DNA from: Bacteroidales bacterium
GTDB taxonomy: Bacteria > Bacteroidota > Bacteroidia > Bacteroidales > UBA932
Assembly (NCBI GenBank): GCA_022508605.1
Contig: JAFLUX010000020.1
Location: 1 to 37,951, forward strand
DNA: 37,951 nucleotides
Direction of reading: 5' to 3'
Under the pieces are notes generated by a model. The model did not search any database. It was not told where the DNA came from and was given only the letters and a program-made list of their open reading frames with translations. Shown piece after piece: positions 9,224 to 18,206 of this stretch. How positions within the stretch are numbered: position 1 is the first letter of the stretch; the number at the start of each line of letters is the position of its first letter. The translations under genes were made by a program, and so were the position numbers.

Positions 9224-9251
9224 CAAATATACGGTTTTTTTCTTATATTTG
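9219..9251 (+). promoter_or_regulatory. Promoter of the GH78-GH3 unit
   Basis: TTTG (9219-9222), a 21-base spacer and TATATTTG (9244-9251) give a full consensus match on the plus strand, 16 bases before the GH78 start codon. The expected mRNA leader is therefore only about 10-15 nt. Confidence 0.65.
9224..9231 (-). promoter_or_regulatory. Promoter -7 element of the arginine operon
   Basis: TATATTTG on the minus strand matches TAnnTTTG. At the expected -33 distance the sequence is a T-run ending in C rather than TTTG, so the upstream element is weak. The element overlaps the spacer of the divergent GH78 promoter, so the two promoters cannot both be occupied at once. Confidence 0.5.
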
Positions 9252-9267
9252 AAAAAATAAACATCAG

Positions 9268-11880
9268 ATGAAAAATAGCGCCTTCCAAAAAATTTTAGCC
9301 CTTCTGTCGCCCGTGCTGCTCGCCGTTTCGTGCGGCGGAGCGCAAGGCACCGCCACATGCGGGACGCTCTGCGGGCCCCTCGACGATGAATACTGGCATT
9401 GCAGCCAATGGATTTCGGCCGCGGACGCTCCCGTGGTCACAGGTGTCGTAGGCAGCGACAGCAACTGCCGCGCGGCGGACGGAGCGAGCTGGTTCCTGAG
9501 CGAGGTTCAGAACGAGATGAAGGTCGTTTCCGCCAAGTGGATGACCACGGGGCTCGGGGTTTTCCGCCTGTATGTGAACGGCAGGGAAATCGGGCAGGAA
9601 GTGCTCAAGCCGGGATTCACCCACTACGCCAAAACCAAGATATCGTATACATACGACGTAACCGAGGCCATGGACACGAAAGCCGGCTCCGGGAATGCGT
9701 TTTCCGCGCAGCTCACCCCCGGATGGTGGGGAGACAAAATCATCACCCCCGCAGGCAACGAGGGCATGATAGGCAGGAAATGCGCATTCCGCAGCGTGCT
9801 GGAGCTGGAATATGAAGACGGCTCAGTGACCGTCTTCGGCACGAATACCGAAGATTGGAAAGCCGGAATAGCAGGCCCGGTGAAGCATGCCGCCATATTC
9901 GACGGCGAGGTGTACGACGCACGCATACTTCCGGGCTATGCCACACCCGAACTGCTCGGCACCCCTGAACTGAACGAAGAATTTGCGGGAGAGATAGTGC
10001 CCACGGACGGGGCAGAGATTTATCTGCGCCGCGACCTTTCGCTCAAGCCTGTGGAGGCCTATGTATGGAAAGACACGGAGGGAGCCGACGAAAACGCATA
10101 CGGGAAAGTGGTCGCGGAACGCCGGTATGCTGCCGGGGAGACCATGCGAATCGCTCCCGGAGAGACCCTTGTCGTGGACTTCGGGCAGAACGCATCCGCC
10201 GTGCCGAGCTTCACGTTCATGGCCAGTGAGGGCACGGTGCTCACCTGCCTTCCCGCCGAGCTGCTGAACGACGGCAACGGCGCCAGGAGCAGGGGCATGG
10301 ACGGCCCCGAGGGAAGCTGCCACCGCACTAACCTGCGCACCCCGGACTTGGGCATGAGCCTCGAATACACGTTCGGTCCCTCCGGCGGATTCGTCTCGTA
10401 CTGCCCCGGATGCACTTTCTACGGCTACCGCTACATATCCGTGACGGCCGACGGGGAGGTGACGATAAAGTCCGTGGAATCCATTCCGGTGTCTTCGATA
10501 AGGGCGGACATGGAAACCGGGCGGATAGAGACCGGGGACGAATCGGTGAACAAGCTCATATCCAACACCCTGTGGGGGCAGCGCTCCAACTATCTTTCCG
10601 TCCCCACCGACTGCCCGCAGCGCAATGAACGGCTCGGATGGACGGCCGACACGCAGGTGTTCTGCGAGACCGGGAGCTTCTTCGCCGACACGGACAGATT
10701 TTTCCACAAGTGGATGCGGGACATGCGCGACACCCAGCTCGAATCCGGAGCATTCCCCGGCGTGGCCCCTCTCGCCCAGTACGGGGCGCTTCCCGACGCC
10801 ATGTCGCGCCTGGGGTGGGCCGATGCAGGCGTGATAGTGCCCTGGACCGTGTGGAAGCAATTCGGCGACCGCTCCATCATAGACGAGAACTGGGAGTCCA
10901 TGGAGCTTTGGATGCGGCATATCGCGGACACCCGCTACGACCACTCGTCCCTGAGCCACGAGAACGGCAACTACCAGTGGGGCGACTGGCTGAGCTACGA
11001 ACCTCTCGAATCGAGCGGCAGGGGCATATACGGCAAGGATGCCGCCGGCAAGCGCACCCTGCTCCCGGAGGCCGTGCAGTACTGGAACTACCTGAGCGCA
11101 TGCTACTGGCTGACGGATGCCGAGATGATGCGCGACATGGCGGCGGCCACGGGCCGCGACTCTCTCCGCTACCAGGCCATGGCGGAAGATGCGAGAGCAT
11201 TCCTCAAAAGCACTTTCCTCGATAAAGACGGCCTTTTCCGGACCAGCATCCTCAACACCATGCAGACTCCCGCCCTGTTCGCCCTTAAGACGGGAATCGT
11301 GGACGGGGAGGCGAAGTCGTCCATGATACGCCGCCTCAGGGAAAACTTCGCAGAGCACGGCGGATGTTTGCAGACCGGCTTTCTCGGCACTTCCATACTC
11401 ATGTCCACCCTTACCGAAAACGGCATGGCGGACATAGCCTGGGACCTGCTTTTCCAGCGCAAGAACCCGAGCTGGCTCTACTCGGTAGACAACGGAGCCA
11501 CCACGATATGGGAGCGGTGGAACAGCTACATGCTCGAAAAAGGCATGGGGCCCAAGGGCATGAACAGTTTCAACCACTATGCCTACGGATGCGTGTGCCA
11601 GTGGATATGGGAGAGCGCGGCAGGCATCTGCGCCGACACTCGGGAACCCGGGTTCAGGAGAATAATAATGAAGCCCGTACCCGACAGGAGGCTCGGCAGC
11701 ATAGAGGCGGAATACCCGTCGGCGGCCGGACTCATACGCAGCGCGTGGAGATACGAGGGCGACAGATGGATATGGAACTTCACCGTGCCGGAAGGGGCCA
11801 CGGCCCTCGTAAGCGTTCCCGGAGAGCAAGGATATACGGAATACGCCGCAGGTTCATACAGCATTGAGAAAAACATCTAA
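9268..11880 (+). CDS. GH78 alpha-L-rhamnosidase, lipoprotein
   Basis: This 870-residue glycoside hydrolase removes terminal alpha-L-rhamnose from plant glycosides or polysaccharides. The N-terminus is a lipoprotein signal with lipobox LAVSC, so the enzyme is probably anchored in an outer-membrane leaflet or at the surface. N-terminal beta-sandwich domains with carbohydrate-binding-like folds come first (about 40-430). The (alpha/alpha)6 catalytic domain follows, with the family motif DCPQRNERLGWTAD (Glu454) and the later TTIWERWNS (Glu749). These two Glu regions correspond to the acid and base of GH78. A C-terminal beta-sandwich closes it. The GH3 gene starts 15 bases after the stop, so the two are probably co-transcribed. 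No SusC/SusD pair or regulator adjoins. Confidence 0.93.
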   Translation: MKNSAFQKILALLSPVLLAVSCGGAQGTATCGTLCGPLDDEYWHCSQWISAADAPVVTGVVGSDSNCRAADGASWFLSEVQNEMKVVSAKWMTTGLGVFRLYVNGREIGQEVLKPGFTHYAKTKISYTYDVTEAMDTKAGSGNAFSAQLTPGWWGDKIITPAGNEGMIGRKCAFRSVLELEYEDGSVTVFGTNTEDWKAGIAGPVKHAAIFDGEVYDARILPGYATPELLGTPELNEEFAGEIVPTDGAEIYLRRDLSLKPVEAYVWKDTEGADENAYGKVVAERRYAAGETMRIAPGETLVVDFGQNASAVPSFTFMASEGTVLTCLPAELLNDGNGARSRGMDGPEGSCHRTNLRTPDLGMSLEYTFGPSGGFVSYCPGCTFYGYRYISVTADGEVTIKSVESIPVSSIRADMETGRIETGDESVNKLISNTLWGQRSNYLSVPTDCPQRNERLGWTADTQVFCETGSFFADTDRFFHKWMRDMRDTQLESGAFPGVAPLAQYGALPDAMSRLGWADAGVIVPWTVWKQFGDRSIIDENWESMELWMRHIADTRYDHSSLSHENGNYQWGDWLSYEPLESSGRGIYGKDAAGKRTLLPEAVQYWNYLSACYWLTDAEMMRDMAAATGRDSLRYQAMAEDARAFLKSTFLDKDGLFRTSILNTMQTPALFALKTGIVDGEAKSSMIRRLRENFAEHGGCLQTGFLGTSILMSTLTENGMADIAWDLLFQRKNPSWLYSVDNGATTIWERWNSYMLEKGMGPKGMNSFNHYAYGCVCQWIWESAAGICADTREPGFRRIIMKPVPDRRLGSIEAEYPSAAGLIRSAWRYEGDRWIWNFTVPEGATALVSVPGEQGYTEYAAGSYSIEKNI

Positions 11881-11895
11881 TCTTTACCTTTTTAT

Positions 11896-13947
11896 ATGAA
11901 AAAAACATTGCTCGCAGGCGTTCTGCTGCTTTCAGCATTCGCCGCCGAGGCCCAGATTCAAATCACCCAGGCAAACAGGGACAGGGCCGAGGCCATCGTA
12001 AAACAGATGACACTTGAAGAAAAATGTGCGCTCATCACCGGGCAGGACGACGGATTCCACACCGCCGCACTGCCCCGTCTGGGCATACCGTCGGTGCGCA
12101 TGGCCGACGGCCCCCAGGGAGTGAGGAACAAGACCAACAGCACCTACTACCCCTGCGGATTGAGCCTCGCCGCATCCTTCAACCGCGAAATCGCGAACGG
12201 AGTGGGCACCGGCATAGGCTGGGATGCCTCCGCCCGCGGGGTGCGCATCATGCTCTGTCCCGGAGTCAATATCTACCGCTCCCCTCTCTGCGGGCGCAAC
12301 TTCGAGTACTACGGAGAAGACCCGTACCTCGCCTCGGAGACCGCCGTGCAGTACATACGCGGCATACAGGACCAGAGAGTCATAGCCACAATCAAGCATT
12401 ATGCCCTCAACAACCAGGAATACGACAGGCACGGCACAGGGTCGGTCGCTGACGAGCGCACGATAAACGAGATTTATTTCCCCGCATTCCGCAAGGCCGT
12501 GGAAAAGGCCTATGTAGGAGCCGTCATGACCAGCTACAACCCCGTAAACGGCGCGCATGCCCCCGAAAACCAGTGGCTCACCGACCAGCTGCGCTCCTGG
12601 GGCCACGACGGCATAGTAATGTCCGACTGGACATCTACCTACACCACAATAGGATGCCTTACCGCCGGACTCGACCTCGAAATGCCGAGGGGCTATGTCC
12701 TCAACAGCGAGGCAGTGGGCGAACTGATAAAGAACGGAGCCGTGAGCGAATCGCTCGTGGACGAAAAGTGCATACGCATACTCCAGACTTTCGACGCATA
12801 CGGACTCTTGGACCTGCCCATGAAGGATGAGTCCATAGCGGAAAACAACCCCGCTTCACGCGAGAAAGCCTATGCCGCGGCCCTCGAAGGCCCCGTGCTC
12901 CTGAAGAACGACGGCATCCTGCCCGTGAAGCCCAATGCCAAGAAAAGCATAGTGGTCATAGGGCCCAATGCCACAAAGATTCCCTACGGCGGAGGTTCCG
13001 GACGCATGGACCCTATAGAGGGCACCACTACCACCCTTTTCGAAGGACTGAGCGCTCTCGGAAAGAAATACAAGGTATATCTTACCAACTGGGAAGACTA
13101 TGACGAGGCCCTGCTGGCGAAAGCCGGCGTCGTCATCGTGTCCGTGGGCTTCGACCACGACACCGAGAAGGAGGGAGCCGACCGCACGTATTCTCTCCCT
13201 GAGGGACAGAACGAACTCATCGAGAAGGTCGCCGCAATCAATCCCAATGTGGTAGTCGTGGCCAACAGCGGCGGAGAATTCGACATCGCTCCCTGGATAG
13301 GCAAGGTCAAGGGTCTCATCATGGCCTGGTACGGCGGACAGGAAAGCGGACGCGCCCTTGCCGCCATAATCTCCGGTGCCGTATCACCCTCCGGAAAACT
13401 GCCCTTCACTTTCTGGGGTTCCGAGAGCAAGAATCCCGCGGCCAAATACTATCACGCCTCCACCCCTGCCGTGAAGAAAGGCAGCAAGAACCGCGACCCG
13501 TACCCGTACACGGAATACAGGGAAGGCATCTTCGTGGGTTACAGAGGCGTGGAGCGCTTCGGGGTCGAGCCTGCATATCCTTTCGGATTCGGACTCAGCT
13601 ACAGCAGCTTCGAGTATTCCGACGCAAGCATGGAAGTCCTGCCCGAAGGATACTGTGTAAAGTTCACCGTGAAAAACACGGGCAAGCAGCAGGCGTCCGA
13701 AATCGCCCAGGTGTATATCAGCTGCGCAGAGCCCGCCGTGGCACGTCCCGCAAGGGAGCTTAAAGGCTACGAGAAAGTGAGCCTCGCCCCCGGCGAATCC
13801 GCTGCCGTGACAGTGCTCCTCGACAAAGCCTCATTCGCCCGCTACGACATGACAAAGCACGACTGGGTAGTGGACAAGGGCGGCTACACTATTCAGATAG
13901 GAGCATCTTCCTCCGACATCAGGGCCGAACTTCCGGTGAGGCTTTAG
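11896..13947 (+). CDS. GH3 family beta-glycosidase (beta-glucosidase-like), exported
   Basis: This is a 683-residue family 3 glycoside hydrolase with a type I signal peptide ending near AEAQ, so it is probably periplasmic. The N-terminal (beta/alpha)8 domain carries the nucleophile Asp244 in IVMSDWTSTY, and RNFEYYGEDPYL is a conserved substrate-pocket motif. The C-terminal alpha/beta sandwich contains EKEGADR, the usual acid/base region. A fibronectin-III-like domain ends the protein (about 585-683). It is somewhat short for the family but complete in domains. Following a rhamnosidase, it could remove the glucose exposed when rhamnose is cut from rutinosides or similar rhamnosyl-glucosides; this pairing is inference. 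Confidence 0.92.
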   Translation: MKKTLLAGVLLLSAFAAEAQIQITQANRDRAEAIVKQMTLEEKCALITGQDDGFHTAALPRLGIPSVRMADGPQGVRNKTNSTYYPCGLSLAASFNREIANGVGTGIGWDASARGVRIMLCPGVNIYRSPLCGRNFEYYGEDPYLASETAVQYIRGIQDQRVIATIKHYALNNQEYDRHGTGSVADERTINEIYFPAFRKAVEKAYVGAVMTSYNPVNGAHAPENQWLTDQLRSWGHDGIVMSDWTSTYTTIGCLTAGLDLEMPRGYVLNSEAVGELIKNGAVSESLVDEKCIRILQTFDAYGLLDLPMKDESIAENNPASREKAYAAALEGPVLLKNDGILPVKPNAKKSIVVIGPNATKIPYGGGSGRMDPIEGTTTTLFEGLSALGKKYKVYLTNWEDYDEALLAKAGVVIVSVGFDHDTEKEGADRTYSLPEGQNELIEKVAAINPNVVVVANSGGEFDIAPWIGKVKGLIMAWYGGQESGRALAAIISGAVSPSGKLPFTFWGSESKNPAAKYYHASTPAVKKGSKNRDPYPYTEYREGIFVGYRGVERFGVEPAYPFGFGLSYSSFEYSDASMEVLPEGYCVKFTVKNTGKQQASEIAQVYISCAEPAVARPARELKGYEKVSLAPGESAAVTVLLDKASFARYDMTKHDWVVDKGGYTIQIGASSSDIRAELPVRL

Positions 13948-13975
13948 CCGCCAATCCGCAATCCGGTAAAAAAGA

Positions 13976-14005
13976 GGAGCCGTTTTTTACGCGGCTCCTT
14001 TTTTT
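13976..14005. terminator. Bidirectional intrinsic terminator
   Basis: A GGAGCCG/CGGCTCC stem (13976-13982 with 13992-13998) is followed on the plus strand by seven T and preceded by an A-run that serves the minus strand. It lies between the convergent GH3 and small membrane protein genes and can stop both. Confidence 0.85.
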
Positions 14006-14008
14006 CGT

Positions 14009-14464
14009 CTATCTTGTCTTTTCTCTCAATGCGTTACACAAGCGTATCACATCCCGTCCTATGCCCTCCAATTCGTAGCCGGAGACGATGCGCTCGGCGG
14101 TGATGCGGTCTTCCCACAACCGGGTCAGGCGGTCGCCTGCGGAGCGCTTGCGGAAACTCAGCACGCCGTCCGTCCTGTCTTCCCTCTCATAGCCGTGCGC
14201 CTCCATGACCTGCTGCAGCACCGGGCCGGTCTCTTCATCGGACCCCGGCAGCAAGGCCGGCCTTTTCGCATATCCCATCTTGGGATATATGGCCGAGAAC
14301 ACGGCAAGGAGCAGGGCTATCTGCCAAAGCGAATCGTAGCCGTTGACGAACACCCGCGAGATATCGGAATCCACGAAGCCCGCAGCCATGAGAACGCCGA
14401 TGACGAGCGCAAGGATGAGTCCCATGCGCAGAAAATATTTCACCGACCTTACGAGATAACGCAT
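14009..14464 (-). CDS. Small two-TM membrane protein, function unknown
   Basis: The 151-residue product has two hydrophobic segments: about 13-30 (LRMGLILALVIGVLMAAGF) and about 45-60 (LWQIALLLAVFSAIY). A soluble, charged C-terminal half contains a YELEGIGRDVIRLCNAL helix. No enzyme motif was recognised. The start lies 14 bases after the transketolase C-subunit gene, so it is probably the last gene of that operon. A link with pentose phosphate metabolism is not suggested by its sequence. Confidence 0.7.
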   Translation of the reverse strand: MRYLVRSVKYFLRMGLILALVIGVLMAAGFVDSDISRVFVNGYDSLWQIALLLAVFSAIYPKMGYAKRPALLPGSDEETGPVLQQVMEAHGYEREDRTDGVLSFRKRSAGDRLTRLWEDRITAERIVSGYELEGIGRDVIRLCNALREKTR

Positions 14465-14478
14465 AGTACGCAGAAAGA

Positions 14479-15432
14479 CTATTTGCGGGCCATTGCGCGC
14501 TTTGCCGCCTCAGCAAGATGGGCGGCATCGAAGCCCCAGGCCTTCATCAGCTCGGCAGGGGTGCCGGACTGTCCGAACTTGTCTCCGCCGTTCACGAACT
14601 CTATGGGAGTGGGCAGCTGAGATGCCGCGATGCTTGCCACGGCCTCTCCCAGACCGCCGAAGGCATTGTGCTCCTCGGCCACCACGGCACAGCCCGTCTT
14701 GCGCAGCGAGGCCATGACCGCCTCGGTATCGAGCGGCTTGACGGTGGCCACATTCAGCACCTCGGCGCTGATGCCCTCGGCCTCGAGAGCCTCTGCCGCC
14801 TGAAGGGCCTCCCACACGAGATGTCCGCAGGTGAGTATTGTCACGTCGCTGCCCTCATTCATATTGTACACCTTGCCTATCACGAACTCCTCGTCGGCAT
14901 CGGTGAAATTGGGCACCGAGGGGCGTCCGAAACGGAGGTACACAGGCCCGTCCCACTTCGCCGAAGCGATGGTCGCCTGCTTAGTCTGGTTGTAGTCGCA
15001 GGGCACTACCACCGCCATGCCGGGGAGGGCGCGCATGAGGGCGATATCCTCCATGGTCTGGTGCGTGGCGCCGTCTTCGCCGAGGGTTATGCCCGCATGC
15101 GAGGAAGCTATCTTCACATTCGTATGTCCGTAGGCGACTTCCTGACGGAGCTGGTCGTACACGCGCCCTGTCACAAATTCGGCGAAAGACCCGATGAACG
15201 GAATCTTGCCGGCTATGGCGAGGCCGGCCGCCGCTCCCACCATGTTGGACTCGGCGATGCCGCACTGTATGAACCTGTCAGGAAATTCGGCTGCGAAAGC
15301 ATCCATCTTCAGCGACCCTTTAAGGTCTGCCGTCATAGCGAGAACGCGGGAATCCGCGCGTCCGGCCTCGAGCAACCCGGCTCCGAAGCCGCTGCGGGTA
15401 TCTACTTTACCCTGGTCTGTATATTTCTTCAT
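14479..15432 (-). CDS. Transketolase, C-terminal subunit
   Basis: This is the pyrimidine-binding and C-terminal half of transketolase (317 residues), encoded separately. It shows the cofactor-activating Glu in GIAESNMVGAAAGLA and the loop EDGATHQTMEDIALMRALPG. The C-terminal domain ends in NGGDKFGQSGTPAELMKAWG. Together with the N-subunit 14 bases upstream it forms the TPP enzyme that moves two-carbon ketol units in the non-oxidative pentose phosphate pathway. Some split enzymes of this kind act on other ketoses or as DXP synthase-like proteins, but the motifs favour transketolase. Confidence 0.9.
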   Translation of the reverse strand: MKKYTDQGKVDTRSGFGAGLLEAGRADSRVLAMTADLKGSLKMDAFAAEFPDRFIQCGIAESNMVGAAAGLAIAGKIPFIGSFAEFVTGRVYDQLRQEVAYGHTNVKIASSHAGITLGEDGATHQTMEDIALMRALPGMAVVVPCDYNQTKQATIASAKWDGPVYLRFGRPSVPNFTDADEEFVIGKVYNMNEGSDVTILTCGHLVWEALQAAEALEAEGISAEVLNVATVKPLDTEAVMASLRKTGCAVVAEEHNAFGGLGEAVASIAASQLPTPIEFVNGGDKFGQSGTPAELMKAWGFDAAHLAEAAKRAMARK

Positions 15433-15446
15433 ATCGTCAAATTCTG

Positions 15447-16286
15447 CTAATAGTCTCCCAATGTTTCCTCAAGCTGCTTCAGGGCCTCTTCGCACTGCGC
15501 CGCATCGGGTGCCTTCCCGTGCCACTTGTGGGTGCCGGCCATGAAGTCCACGCCATGTCCCATCTCGGTGCGGAAAAGTATCATCTTGGGCTTGCCGTCC
15601 GCTCCGTGGGCAAGTTCGAAAGCCCTGAGGATGGAATCGAAATCGTGTCCGTCGGCCTCGATGACCTCCCAGCCGAATGCGGTCCACTTGTCGCGCAGGT
15701 CGCCGACACCGCCGACGGCGTCTACCGGACCGTCGATTTGCTGGCCGTTCCAGTCGGTGAATGCGACGAGGTTGTCGAGCTTATGGTGAGCGGCCCACAT
15801 TCCGGCCTCCCAAATCTGTCCTTCCTCGCTCTCGCCGTCGCCCACGAGGCAGTACACGCGGTTATCCTCGCCGTCGAGCTTCTTGGCGAGCGCCATGCCG
15901 GCCGCGCAGGAAAGCCCCTGTCCGAGCGAACCGGAGCTTTGGAACACCCCGGGGAGGGAATCGGTGACGCAGGGATGCCCCTGAAGGCGGGAGCCGAACT
16001 TGCGGAGGGTTCCGAGCTCGGAGGCAGGGAAATACGAAGCCCGCGCAAGGACGGAATAGTACACCGGAGCGAGATGGCCTGCCGAGATTATGAAGGCATC
16101 CTGCCCCTTTGCGCTGCGGGTCCACGTAGCGGGATCGTGTTTCATCTCACTGAAATACAGGGCGGTCATCACATCGGTAATGCCGAGCGAACCGCCGGGA
16201 TGCCCCGATTTTGCCGTAGTAACCATGCGCACTATGTCTCTGCGCACCTGGGAAGCGATTTTGCTTAATTCTGAGGTATTTGCCAT
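15447..16286 (-). CDS. Transketolase, N-terminal subunit
   Basis: This is the TPP diphosphate-binding half of transketolase, 279 residues. GHPGGSLGITDV (28-39) is the usual N-terminal motif. The GDGESEEGQIWEA run, with a downstream Asn in FTDWNGQ, forms the metal and thiamine diphosphate site. The subunit is complete and is followed by the C-subunit. The start at 16286 lies about 45 bases from the -7 element at 16332-16339. Divergent to lepA. Confidence 0.92.
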   Translation of the reverse strand: MANTSELSKIASQVRRDIVRMVTTAKSGHPGGSLGITDVMTALYFSEMKHDPATWTRSAKGQDAFIISAGHLAPVYYSVLARASYFPASELGTLRKFGSRLQGHPCVTDSLPGVFQSSGSLGQGLSCAAGMALAKKLDGEDNRVYCLVGDGESEEGQIWEAGMWAAHHKLDNLVAFTDWNGQQIDGPVDAVGGVGDLRDKWTAFGWEVIEADGHDFDSILRAFELAHGADGKPKMILFRTEMGHGVDFMAGTHKWHGKAPDAAQCEEALKQLEETLGDY

Positions 16287-16331
16287 ATTTTATAAATAAT
16301 TTGTAAGCAGTTTGACAGTTTCACTAATTTA

Positions 16332-16339
16332 CAAAGATA
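16332..16339 (-). promoter_or_regulatory. Probable -7 element of the transketolase operon
   Basis: TATCTTTG on the minus strand matches TAnnTTTG. No clear TTTG is found 19-21 bases upstream. It forms a perfect 8-base inverted repeat with the lepA -7 element 11 bases away. Confidence 0.5.
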
Positions 16340-16350
16340 CAAAAATAAAT

Positions 16351-16358
16351 TATCTTTG
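16351..16358 (+). promoter_or_regulatory. Probable -7 element of lepA
   Basis: TATCTTTG matches TAnnTTTG; a TTTA at about 16328-16331 sits at the right distance as an imperfect -33 element. The element ends eight bases before the first ATG of lepA, so the mRNA would have almost no leader. Confidence 0.5.
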
Positions 16359-16366
16359 CATCCGAT

Positions 16367-18151
16367 ATGGAAATGAATCGCATACGCAATTTTTGCATCA
16401 TTGCGCACATCGACCACGGCAAAAGCACGCTGGCCGACCGCCTGCTCGAACTCACCAGCACCCTGTCCGCCCGCGACATGGAGAACCAGGTGCTCGACGA
16501 CATGGATTTGGAGAAAGAAAAGGGCATAACCATAAAGAGCCACGCCATACAGATGAGCTACAAGGGCTACAGGCTGAACCTCATCGACACCCCCGGCCAC
16601 GTCGACTTCTCATACGAAGTGTCGCGCAGCATAGCGGCATGCGAGGGCGCCCTGCTCGTCGTGGACGCATCCCAGGGCGTGCAGGCCCAGACCATTTCCA
16701 ATCTCTACATGGCCATAGACCACGGGCTGGAAATCATACCCGTCCTCAACAAGATAGACATGGATTCGGCACAGCCCGACATAGTCGCCGACGAAATATG
16801 CGACCTCCTCGGATGCAGCCCCGACGACATATTCAGGGTTTCAGCACGCACCGGAGACGGGGTTCCGCCGATTCTCGATGCGATAGTGGAGAAAATCCCC
16901 GCCCCCTCCGGCAATCCCGACGCGCCCCTGCAAGCCCTCATCTTCGATTCCGTGTTCAACCCTTTCCGCGGCGTAATAGCCTACTTCAAGGTGAGCAACG
17001 GCGCAGTGCGCAAAGGCGACAAGGTGAAGTTCGTGGCCACCGGCATGGAATACGAGGTAGAGGAAGTGGGCTCGCTGAAAATGAAGCTAATCCCCGGAGA
17101 GGAAGTGGGCTGCGGCGATGTGGGATACATAATCACCGGCATCAAGAGCGCTGTGGAGGTGAAGGTGGGCGACACGATTACGCATGTGGCGAGGCCCTGC
17201 GAAGAGGCTATCGCCGGCTTTGAAGAAGTCAAGCCCATGGTGTTCGCCGGCATGTATCCGGTGCAGGCCGACAAATTCGAGGAACTTCGCACGGTGCTCG
17301 AAAAATTTCAGCTCAACGACGCCTCCTTCGTGTACGAACCGGAAAGCTCCCTGGCCCTCGGCAGCGGATTCCGCTGCGGATTCCTCGGACTGCTGCATCT
17401 GGAGATAGTGCAGGAGAGGCTTTTCAGGGAGTTCGACATGGATGTGATTACCACGGTGCCAAACGTATCGTACAAGGTGTACACCATGCAGGGGGAAGTC
17501 CTCGACGTGCACAACCCGTCCGGTCTCCCGGCCCCCACTCTCATAGACCACATCGAGGAGCCGTACATACGCGCGCAGATAATCAGCAAGACGGAGTTTT
17601 TCGGCCCCATCATGAAACTGTGCCTCGACCGGAGGGGCACCCTCGTGAGCCAGCACTACATAACGGCCGAAAGGGTCGAGCTCAACTACGACATGCCCCT
17701 GAGCGAAATCGTTTTCGACTTCTACGACAAGCTCAAGACCATATCCAAGGGCTACGCCTCATTCGACTACCACGTCACGCAGTTCCGCCCGGCGAAACTC
17801 GTCAGGCTCGACATATTGCTGAACGGAGAGCCCGCCGACGCACTGTCCACCCTCATACACGAAGACAATGCCTACGACTTCGGGCGCAAGATGTGCGTGA
17901 AGCTCAAGGACCTCATCCCGAGGCAGCAGTTCGACATCCCCATACAGGCCGCCATAGGCGCGAAGATAATCGCCCGGGAGACGGTGAAGCAGCTGCGCAA
18001 GGACGTTACGGCAAAGTGTTACGGAGGCGACGTGACGCGCAAGCGCAAGCTGTTGGAAAAGCAGAAGGAGGGCAAGAAGCGCATGCGTCAGATAGGCACG
18101 GTGCAAGTGCCCCAGAGCGCATTCATGGCGGTGCTCAAACTCGACAGCTGA
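16367..18151 (+). CDS. lepA: Translation elongation factor 4 (LepA)
   Basis: LepA is a ribosome-bound GTPase that acts on stalled or misassembled ribosomes. The 594-residue product is the usual length. It shows the G1 motif AHIDHGKST, the switch II segment [14 protein letters not shown] (G4), the EF-G-like domains II, III and V, and the LepA-specific basic C-terminal domain ([24 protein letters not shown] region). Two Met codons are possible, at 16367 and 16373. The second aligns better with E. coli LepA, which starts close to the IRNF motif. The choice affects only two residues. Confidence 0.97.
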   Translation: MEMNRIRNFCIIAHIDHGKSTLADRLLELTSTLSARDMENQVLDDMDLEKEKGITIKSHAIQMSYKGYRLNLIDTPGHVDFSYEVSRSIAACEGALLVVDASQGVQAQTISNLYMAIDHGLEIIPVLNKIDMDSAQPDIVADEICDLLGCSPDDIFRVSARTGDGVPPILDAIVEKIPAPSGNPDAPLQALIFDSVFNPFRGVIAYFKVSNGAVRKGDKVKFVATGMEYEVEEVGSLKMKLIPGEEVGCGDVGYIITGIKSAVEVKVGDTITHVARPCEEAIAGFEEVKPMVFAGMYPVQADKFEELRTVLEKFQLNDASFVYEPESSLALGSGFRCGFLGLLHLEIVQERLFREFDMDVITTVPNVSYKVYTMQGEVLDVHNPSGLPAPTLIDHIEEPYIRAQIISKTEFFGPIMKLCLDRRGTLVSQHYITAERVELNYDMPLSEIVFDFYDKLKTISKGYASFDYHVTQFRPAKLVRLDILLNGEPADALSTLIHEDNAYDFGRKMCVKLKDLIPRQQFDIPIQAAIGAKIIARETVKQLRKDVTAKCYGGDVTRKRKLLEKQKEGKKRMRQIGTVQVPQSAFMAVLKLDS

Positions 18152-18171
18152 CGGCATCCGGGCATGCGGAG

Positions 18172-18197
18172 TTAAACCCGGGCACCAGTTTTGCGTC
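18172..18197 (+). promoter_or_regulatory. ECF-type promoter before the sigma factor gene
   Basis: TTAAAC (18172-18177), 16 bases, CGTC (18194-18197) followed by AAA. AAC plus CGTC boxes at 16-17 base spacing are typical of ECF sigma promoters. The same motif with the same spacing recurs at 18712-18737, which suggests autoregulation. Confidence 0.6.
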
Positions 18198-18206
18198 AAA
18201 GGGAGC

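Noticed and set aside
9823..11829. A 668-codon frame opposite the GH78 gene
   Set aside because: Shadow frame of a clear glycoside hydrolase; low-complexity His/Val/Gly composition and no motif.
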